From contig NZ_NBYX01000003.1 of assembly GCF_002099195.1 (NCBI RefSeq), positions 248,001 through 312,000 of the forward strand: a stretch of 64,000 nt of DNA. Reading direction: 5' to 3'. A program made the translations under genes and the position numbers. Below are positions 52,136 through 60,500 of the stretch, one piece after another (within the stretch, counting starts at the first letter, position 1; each line of letters opens with the position of its first letter). The stretch is from Burkholderia puraquae. GTDB lineage: Bacteria; Pseudomonadota; Gammaproteobacteria; Burkholderiales; Burkholderiaceae. The notes under the pieces were generated by a model. It was not told where the DNA came from. It did not search any database and saw nothing but the letters and a program-made list of their open reading frames with translations.

Positions 52136-54358
52136 CTACAGCACCGCGACCACCTTCACACGGCCCGGCTGCTCCGCCGATGCAACGACCTGGCCATCGA
52201 CGCGGCGGAAGGTGAGCGACACGGTTTCGTCGCCGACGCGCAACGCGTCGATCCGCAGCCAGTCGACACCTTCCGGCAACGCCGGGCGCTCGACCCGCAC
52301 CTCGTGGCGCGACGCGTCGATGCTCACGCCGAGGCAGGCCTGCAGCATCATGAACGGCGCACCGGCCGCCCACGCTTGCGGCAGGCAGGCCACCGGATAC
52401 GCGGTCGGCGGTTCGCCGCGCCGGCGCGGGAACCCGCAGAACAGCTCGGGCAGGCGCATCTCGAAGCTCACCGCCGCCTCGAACAGCGCGCGCAGCAGGT
52501 TCACGGCGGCCGTCTTGTCGCCGTAGCGCGCCAGCCCGCGCGCGATCAGCGCATTGTCGTGCGGCCACACCGAGCCGTTGTGATACGCCATCGGGTTGAA
52601 GCGCGGCTGGCCGGCCGCAAGCGTGCGGATGCCCCACCCCGTCTGGAACAGCGCCGAGCCGAGCACGCCGGCCACTGCCGCGCCGCGCTCGGCGTCGGGC
52701 AGCCCGAACGCGAGCAGGTGCCCCGCGTTCGACGCGAACACGCGGCACAGGTCGCCGTGACCGTCGAGCGCGATGCCGTAGAAATCGCCTTCCGGCATCC
52801 AGAACAGCGCGTCGACCTGCTCACGCAGCGCCTTCGCGCGCAGTGCGTAGCGCGTGGCATCGGCCGCGTGGCCGCGCCGGTGCGAGCATGTCGACATCGC
52901 ATCGAGCGCCGCGCACGCATACGCCTGCACTTCGACGAGCGCGATCGGCCCGTCCGGGAAGCGGCCGTCCGCGTGGAACACCGAATCGTGGCTGTCCTTC
53001 CAGCCCTGGTTCGCGAGGCCGCGCTCCGATGTGCGCTGGTAATCGAGCAGTCCGTAAGGATTGCGGTCGCACTTGTCGATCACCCATTGCGCGGCGCGCT
53101 CGAGCGCGGGCCACAGCTCGTCGATCAGCGCATCGTCGCCGGTGCGTTCGACATACGCGCCCGCGAGCACGATGAACAGCGGCGTCGTATCGACACCGCC
53201 GTAGTACAGCGCGAACGGCACCTCGCCCGTCGCGGCCATCTCGCTGCGGCGGAACTCGTGCATGATCTTGCCGGGCTCCGCATCGCGGAACGCGGAAGTC
53301 TCGCGCGCCTGATGCTCGGCCAGGAACCGCAGCACGCCGCGCGCGAGCGACGGCTGCAGCCACAGCATCTGCAGCGACGTGATCACCGCGTCGCGGCCGA
53401 ACGGTGTCGAGAACCACGGAATGCCCGCATACGGGTAAGGCCCCGTGTCGAGCTGCGTCGTGAGCAGCCCGAGATCCGCGAGCGAGCGGTCGAGCCACGC
53501 GTCGAACAAGGGATTGCCGGTGTTCACGCGCGCCATCGATTCGCGCCGCGCACGCATCTCGCGGTGCACGCCGACGAGCGCGGTGCGCAGCGCGACGCGG
53601 CCGCATCCCGGTCCTTCCGCATGCACCGGGCCGAGCGTCGCATCGACGGTCAGGTAGATCGACACGCATGCCTGCGCGGCGATCGTCAGCGTGTAGTCGG
53701 CACGATCGACCGACAGCGCATCGGGCGCCGGCGAGAAATGCACGGTCACGTTGCGCTCGACACTGTCGAGGCCGTCATAGCGCAGCCGCACCGTGCCTCC
53801 GTCGACGCGCGGCGCCGCCACGGTGCCGCGCTTCGGGCGCTGCGTGCCGCGCACCTCGAACATGTCCTTGAAATCGGCCGCGAACGACAGCGACAGCGGC
53901 ACCTCGGCTTCGCTCGCACCGTAGTTCGTCAGCGTCAGCGCTTCGTAAAGCACGTCGCCCGCAAGCACACGCATCCGCTCGATGTGGATCACGCCCTCGG
54001 GCGTTTCGTGGCCGCCGAGCGGCGGCAGCGGGCGGTTCGTCAGGTGCGCGGTGAACGAGGCGTTGTCGGCGCTCGTCGCGCCCGACAGCAGCGACGGCGC
54101 GCGGCCGCCGAACGTCAGGCGCCACGTCGACAGCACGCGCATGTCGTCGACGAACAGGCCGTCGTCATGACCGCCGATGTCGCCGAGCGCGTCGCTGACC
54201 ACGAACGCGTCGCCGGATTTCAGGACGTACTGGTTGTTGCGCGCCAGCGCCTGCGGATCGGCTTCGGGCGCGATGAATGCGGGGCCCGACGCGAGGGTCG
54301 GGGCAACAGGCGCGACTTGCGGCGCCTGTGTCGTCGTGGCTTCGGCGTGATTCGGCAT
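52136..54358 (-). CDS. Amylo-alpha-1,6-glucosidase (glycogen debranching-type) protein
   Basis: A 740-residue cytoplasmic enzyme. An N-terminal beta-sandwich (bacterial GDE_N; about 30-225, beginning NNQYVLKSGDAFVVSDALGDI) precedes an (alpha/alpha)6 catalytic barrel at about 270-690 with IPWFSTPFGRDAVITSLQ, ALYYGGVDTTPLF and NPMAYHNGSVWPHDNALIA. Such enzymes trim alpha-1,6 branches or related glucosides. No glycogen or trehalose genes adjoin it, so the physiological substrate is uncertain. Confidence 0.88.
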   Translation of the reverse strand: MPNHAEATTTQAPQVAPVAPTLASGPAFIAPEADPQALARNNQYVLKSGDAFVVSDALGDIGGHDDGLFVDDMRVLSTWRLTFGGRAPSLLSGATSADNASFTAHLTNRPLPPLGGHETPEGVIHIERMRVLAGDVLYEALTLTNYGASEAEVPLSLSFAADFKDMFEVRGTQRPKRGTVAAPRVDGGTVRLRYDGLDSVERNVTVHFSPAPDALSVDRADYTLTIAAQACVSIYLTVDATLGPVHAEGPGCGRVALRTALVGVHREMRARRESMARVNTGNPLFDAWLDRSLADLGLLTTQLDTGPYPYAGIPWFSTPFGRDAVITSLQMLWLQPSLARGVLRFLAEHQARETSAFRDAEPGKIMHEFRRSEMAATGEVPFALYYGGVDTTPLFIVLAGAYVERTGDDALIDELWPALERAAQWVIDKCDRNPYGLLDYQRTSERGLANQGWKDSHDSVFHADGRFPDGPIALVEVQAYACAALDAMSTCSHRRGHAADATRYALRAKALREQVDALFWMPEGDFYGIALDGHGDLCRVFASNAGHLLAFGLPDAERGAAVAGVLGSALFQTGWGIRTLAAGQPRFNPMAYHNGSVWPHDNALIARGLARYGDKTAAVNLLRALFEAAVSFEMRLPELFCGFPRRRGEPPTAYPVACLPQAWAAGAPFMMLQACLGVSIDASRHEVRVERPALPEGVDWLRIDALRVGDETVSLTFRRVDGQVVASAEQPGRVKVVAVL

Positions 54359-54514
54359 CGATGCTCCTGTGTCGAGGCGCAACGCGCGTCGCGCGTCGCG
54401 TGGTTCGCACAGGATAGGACAGAACGGGGAACGTGCGCAGCGACGAACAGGACGCGACGCCATGCGACGTTGTCGTCGCCGCCTGGCGTCGCGCACAGGT
54501 ACATCACGTGCAGG

Positions 54515-57500
54515 TCAGAACTTCCACAGGATGTTGCCGAGGATGGCGTTGTCGCGCACGCCGCTGCCGTACTGGCCGCTGTACGTGAGACCCAGCGTCA
54601 GGCGCTTCGTGATGTTCGCGTCGATGCCGGCCTCGAGCACGGCGCTGTCGCGAGCAATCGGCACGCCCGATACCTGGAACGACGTACCGCCGTTCGCGAA
54701 CGTGAACGCCGACGACGGCCGCACGTTGCCGAACGCATGCCGCCAGCCGACCGTCCCGCGCGCGGTGAACGTGCCGCTCGCGATCGAGCCGAGCTGCGAC
54801 GCCGCGCGCAAACCGAGGGTCGAGAAGCCGACGTGGGTCGTCTCGCCGCCGGCACGCAGCGCGGCCGCGCCGCCTGTTTCCGTATAGCCGTCGGTATGCA
54901 GGCTCACATACGCGAGGCCCGCAAACGGTTCGATCGCCACGGGCCCGACCGGCAGCGCATAGCCGACTTCGCCGAATACCTGCGCCGAATGTGCGTCGTA
55001 GCCGGCCGAGTCATGATCGGAGAAGCCCGCGAAGCCCGGGGAACGGTCGCTGTTGATCCGGTACCACGTGTACGACGCGCCGCCGCGCACGCCGAGCGCA
55101 CCGTATTGCGCGCCGCCGTACAGCGACAGGTAGTAGCTGTTCACCGACGCCGACGAACTCTGGTCGTTGTCGAGCGAGCTGTGCGTGACGCCTGCTGCCA
55201 GGCCCGCACGCCACTTGTCGTTGAGCGCCATGTCGGCACCGGCGATGAAGCCCGTCATGCTGCGGTTGATCGTCGACGCGTTGCCGTCGCCGGTGAGCCG
55301 GCTGCGGCCGCCGAACGCCTGCCCCCAGACAACCGGCTGGTAAGGCGTGCCGCCGTAGCAGCCGTCGCGCGAGCCGATCCGGCGTTCCGGCGGCAGCGTC
55401 GGGTCGGCCACGCCGGCCGTGTTGTCGCCGCACAAGGCTGCGCCACCCGACGACAGCGCGGCGAGCGGGCCCGATCCAGGCGCGAGGCCCTGGCGGACGC
55501 GATCGGTCACCGCGTCGCGCACATAGCGGCTGTCGAGCAGCAGCATGCTCTTCAGGCTGGCCTGCAGTTCGCCGTCGAGCAGCCCGTATGCGCGGCGTGC
55601 GGTCGTCGCGTCGGCCGTCACCACCGCGTCGTACAGCGGGTTGCCTGCGCCGAGCCCGCCGAGCGCGGCCGCGACCGAGCGCTGGTTCGGCGTCGTCGCG
55701 ACATCGGGAAACGCGGTGCCGTTCGAGACCAGCCGCAGGTACACGTGATCCGGATCGTAGCTGAGCGTCGGCGCGAGGAATGCGTAGTTCGCATTCACCT
55801 GGCTGAACGTGCCCTGTACGCCCGACGATGCGGAGAGGATCGTATAGGTCGTGCTCGGCTGGTAGCCGCTCTGGTTCGCGAGCACCTGCACGGTGCCGCC
55901 GTTCAGCGTCGCCGTGCCGCCCGCCGCGAGGCTGCCGCTTTGCTGCGGCGTGGCCGCGACCTGGAACGTCGAACCCGGCTGGAACGTGACGTTGCCGCCC
56001 ACGTTCAGCGCCGCGCCCGGCTGCGATGCAGCCGCCGTCGCGCCGCCCTGCACCACGAGGCCGCCGATCGTGCCGGTGCCCGTGACCGTCGCACCGTTCT
56101 GCACGGTCACCGTCGACTGGCCGAGCGAACCATTGACGGCGAGCGTGCCCGCGCCAACCGTAGTCGGGCCGCTCAGCGTGCTGGTGCCCGTCAACGTCAG
56201 TTGCCCGCTGCCGGCCTGCGTCAGCGAGCCGGTGCCGGACAGCACGCTTGCAATCGTCACGTTGCCGGATTGATTGACGATCAGCGCGCCGTTGTCGACG
56301 ACATTGCCGACGATGCTGCCCGACGTGCCGCCATTGCCGAGTTGCAGCGCGCCGCCGGCCGCGATCGTGGTGCCGCCCGTGTACGTGTTCGCGCCCGTCA
56401 GCGTCTGCGTACCGGTGCCGGCGATCGTTACCCCACCGGCCCCGCCGATCGTCCCGCCGAATGTGCCGTTGCCGCTCCCGTTCAAGGTCAGCGCATTGGC
56501 GCCGAGATTGACGGTCGCGCCGGCCGCGCCGTTCAGCGTGCCGATCGTCTGGGCGCCGGTCGCGCCGCTCGCGTCGAACGTCGCGCCCGTGCCCGCGAGA
56601 TTCACCGCGCCCGTCGACGCGAGGCTGCCGCCCGCGCCGAGCGCCAGCGTGCTGCCGCCGTTGATGGTCGTGCCGCCCGTGTACGTGTTCGCCCCCGTCA
56701 GCGTTTGCGTGCCGCTACCGGCAACTGTCACGCCGCCCGCCCCGCCGATCGTCCCGCCGAACGTGCCGTTGGTGCTGCCGTTCAAGGTCAGCGCATTCGT
56801 GCCGAGGTTCACGTTCGTGCCAGCGCTGCCGCTTAGCGCACCGATCGTCTGTGCGCCCGTCGCGCCACTCACGTTGAACGTCGCGCCCGTGCCCGCGAGA
56901 TTCACCGCGCTGCCCGACGCGAGGCTGCCGCCTGCGCCGAGCGCCAGCGTACTGCCGCCGTTGATGGTCGTGCCGCCCGTGTAGGTGTTCGCGCCCGTCA
57001 GCGTTTGCGTACCGGTACCCGCGAACGTCACGCCGCCCGTGCCGCCGATCGCGCCGCCGAACGTGCCATTGGTGCTGCCGTTCAACGTCAGCGCATTCGC
57101 GCCGAGATTGACGGTCGTGCCAGTGACGCCGCTCAGCGTACCGAGCGTCTGCGCGCCCGATGCGCCGCTCAGGTTGAATGTTGCACCCGCGCCGGCCAGA
57201 TTCACCGCACTGCCCGATGCGAGGCTGCCGCCCGCGCCGAGCGCCAGCGTGCTGCCGCCGTTGATGGTCGTGCCGCCCGTGTAGGTGTTCGCGCCCGTCA
57301 GCGTTTGCGTGCCGGCACCCGCGAACGTCACGCCGCCCGTGCCACCGATCGTGCCGCCGAATGTTCCGCCGCTTCCGCTCAACGTCAGTGCGTTCGCGCC
57401 AAGCGTCACGTTCGTGCCGGCCGCGCCGTTCAACGCGCCGATCGTTTGCGCACCCGTCGCGCCGCTCAGGTTGAACGTCGCGCCCGTACCGGCCAGATTC

Positions 57501-60500
57501 ACCGCACCGCCCGATGCGAGGCTGCCGCCTGCGCCAAGCGCCAGCGTGCTGCCGCCGTTGATGGTCGTGCCTCCCGTGTACGTGTTCGCGCCCGTCAGCG
57601 TTTGCGTGCCGGCACCCGCGAACGTCACGCCGCCCGTACCGCCGATCACGCCGCCGAACGTGCCGTTGCCGCCGCCGTTCAACGTCAGCGCATTCGCGCC
57701 GAGATTCACGTTCGTGCCGGTGGCACCGTTCAGCGTACCGAGCGTCTGCGCGCCCGATGCGCCGCTCAGGTTGAACGTCGCACCCGTGCCGGCCAGATTC
57801 ACCGCGCTGCCCGATGCGAGGCTGCCGCCCGCGCCCAATGCCAACGTGCTGCCGCCGTTGATGGTCGTGCCGCCCGTATACGTGTTCGCCCCCGTCAGCG
57901 TCTGCGTGCCGGTGCCTGCGAACGTCACACCACCCGTGCCGCCGATCACGCCGCCGAACGTGCCATTGGTGCTGCCGTTCAACGTCAGCGCATTCGCGCC
58001 GAGATTGACGTTCGTGCCGGCCGCGCCGCTCAGCGTACCGAGCGTCTGCGCGCCCGATGCGCCGCTCAGGTTGAACGTCGCGCCCGTGCCGGCCAGATTC
58101 ACCGCACTGCCCGACGCGAGGCTGCCGCCCGCGCCAAGCGCCAGCGTGCTGCCGCCGTTGATGGTCGTGCCGCCCGTGTACGTGTTCGCCCCCGTCAGCG
58201 TCTGCGTGCCGGTGCCTGCGAACGTCACACCACCCGTGCCGCCGATCGCGCCGCCGAACGTACCGCTGGCGGTTCCGCTCAGCGTCAGCGCGTTCGCGCC
58301 GAGATCCACGTTCGTGCCGGCCGCGCCGTTCAACGCGCCGATCGTTTGCGCACCCGATGCGCCGCCCAGGTTGAACGTCGCGCCTGTGCCCGCGAGATTC
58401 ACCGTGCCCGTCGACGCGAGGCTGCCGTTCGCACCCAGCGCCAGCGTGCTGCCGCCGTTGATCGTCGTGCCGCCCGTGTACGTGTTCGCGCCCGTCAACG
58501 TCTGCGTCCCGGTGCCCGCGAACGTCACACCGCCCGCGCCGCCGATCGCGCCGCCGAACGTGCCATTGGTGCTGCCGTTCAACGTCAGCGCATTCGCGCC
58601 GAGATTGACGTTCGTGCCGGCCGCGCCGCTCAGCGTGCCGAGCGTCTGCGCGCCCGACGCGCCGCTCACATCGAATGTCGCGCCCGTGCCGGCCAGATCC
58701 ACTGCGCTACCCGCAGCCAGGCTGCCGCCCGCGCCAAGCGCGAGCGTACTGCCGCCGTTGATCGTCGTGCCGCCCGTGTAGGTGTTCGCGCCCGTCAGTG
58801 TCTGCGTGCCCGTGCTCGCGAACGTCACACCGCCCGTGCCGCCGATCGCGCCGCCGAACGTGCCGCTGGCGGTCCCGCTCAACGTCAGCGCATTCGCGCC
58901 AAGCGTCACGTTCGTGCCGCCCGCGCCGCTCAACGCGCCGATCGTCTGCGCGCCCGATGCGCCGCTCACGTCGAATGTCGCGCCCGTGCCGGCCAGATTC
59001 ACCGCGCCCGTTGCGGCCAGGCTGCCACCCGCATCGAGCGCGAGCGTGCCGCCGGCGCCGATCGTCGTGCCGCCCGTGTAGGTGTTCGCGCCCGTCAGCG
59101 TTTGCGTCCCGGTGCCCGCGAACGTCACGCCGCCCGTGCCGCCGATCGCCCCGCCGAACGTATGGTTGCCGCTGTCGCTCAATGTCAGCGCATTCGCGCC
59201 GAGGTTCACGTTCGTGCCGGCCACACCGGTCAGCGCGCCGATCGCCTGCGCGCCCGATGCGCCGCCCAGGTTGAACGTCGCACCCGCACCGGCGAGGTTC
59301 ACCGTCCCGGTCGACGCGAGGCTGCCGCCCGCGCCGAGCGCCAGCGTGCTGCCGCCGTTGATGGTCGTGCCGCCGGTGTACGTGTTCGTGCCGGACAGTG
59401 TTTGCGTGCCCGTGCCGGCCACGGTCAGGCCGCCGGTACCGCCGATCGTGCCGCTGAACGTGCCGCTGGCGGTCCCGCTCAGCGTCAGCCCGTTGCCGCC
59501 GAGGTTCACGGCCGAGCCGGCAATACCGCTCAGTGCGCCGATCGTCTGCGCACCTGTCGCGCCGCTCAGGTCGAACGTCGCGCCCGCGCCGGCCACGTTT
59601 ACTGCGCCCGTCGCCGCCAGGCTGCCGCCCGCGCCCAGCGCCAGCGTGCCGGCGTTGATCGTCGTGCCGCCCGTGTACGTGTTCGCGGCCGTCAGCGTCG
59701 TCGTCGCCGCGCCGTCCTTGACGAGACCGCCCGCGCCGGCGATGCCGCCATTCAGCGTGAGCGCGTTGCTGCCGCCGAGCGTCAGCGTCGCGCCCGTGCC
59801 GAGATTGACCGCGTTGTTGACCGACAGGCTCGCGCTCGTGTCGAGTGTCGCCGCGCCGCCGACGTTCAGCGCGCCGGAACCGAGCGCCCCGCCGTTGCCG
59901 AGCACGAGGCCGCCGCTGTTCAGGTTCGTGCCGCCCGTATAGACGTTCGCGCCCGTCAGTGTCTGCGTGCCGGTGCCGGACAGCGTCAGGCTGCCCGCCC
60001 CGCCGATCACGCCGCTGAAGGTGCCGCTGGCGGTCCCGCCCAGCGTCAGTCCGTTGCCGCCCATATTGACGACTGTCCCGGCGACGCCCGACAGCGCGCC
60101 GATCGTCTGGGCACTGGTCGCCGAGCCCAGGTCGAGCGCCGCACCGGCGTTGGCGAGGTTCACCGCACCGGTCGCCGCCAGGCTGCCGCCCGCACCCACC
60201 GCCAGCGTGCCCGCGTTGATCGTCGTGCCGCCCGTGTAGGTATTCGCGCCCGTCAGCGTCGTGGTCGCCGGGCCGTTCTTCACGAGACCGCCCGCGCCGG
60301 CGATACCACCGCTCAAAGCAAGCGCATTGCTGCCGCCCAGCGTCAGCGTCGATCCGTTGGCAAGATTGACCGCGTTGGCAACCGACAGGTTCGCGTTCGT
60401 GTCGAGCGCTGCCGCGCCCGCCACGTTCACCGTGCCGGTACCGAGCGCGCTGTTGTTGCCGAGCACCACGCTGCTGCCGCCGTTCAGGTTCGTGCCGCCC

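Noticed and set aside
51791-56836. A 1,681-codon open frame on the plus strand across the debranching enzyme and autotransporter genes
   Set aside because: It is antisense to two well-supported genes, is Arg/Ala-rich without domains, and arises from GC-skewed codon use of the opposite strand.
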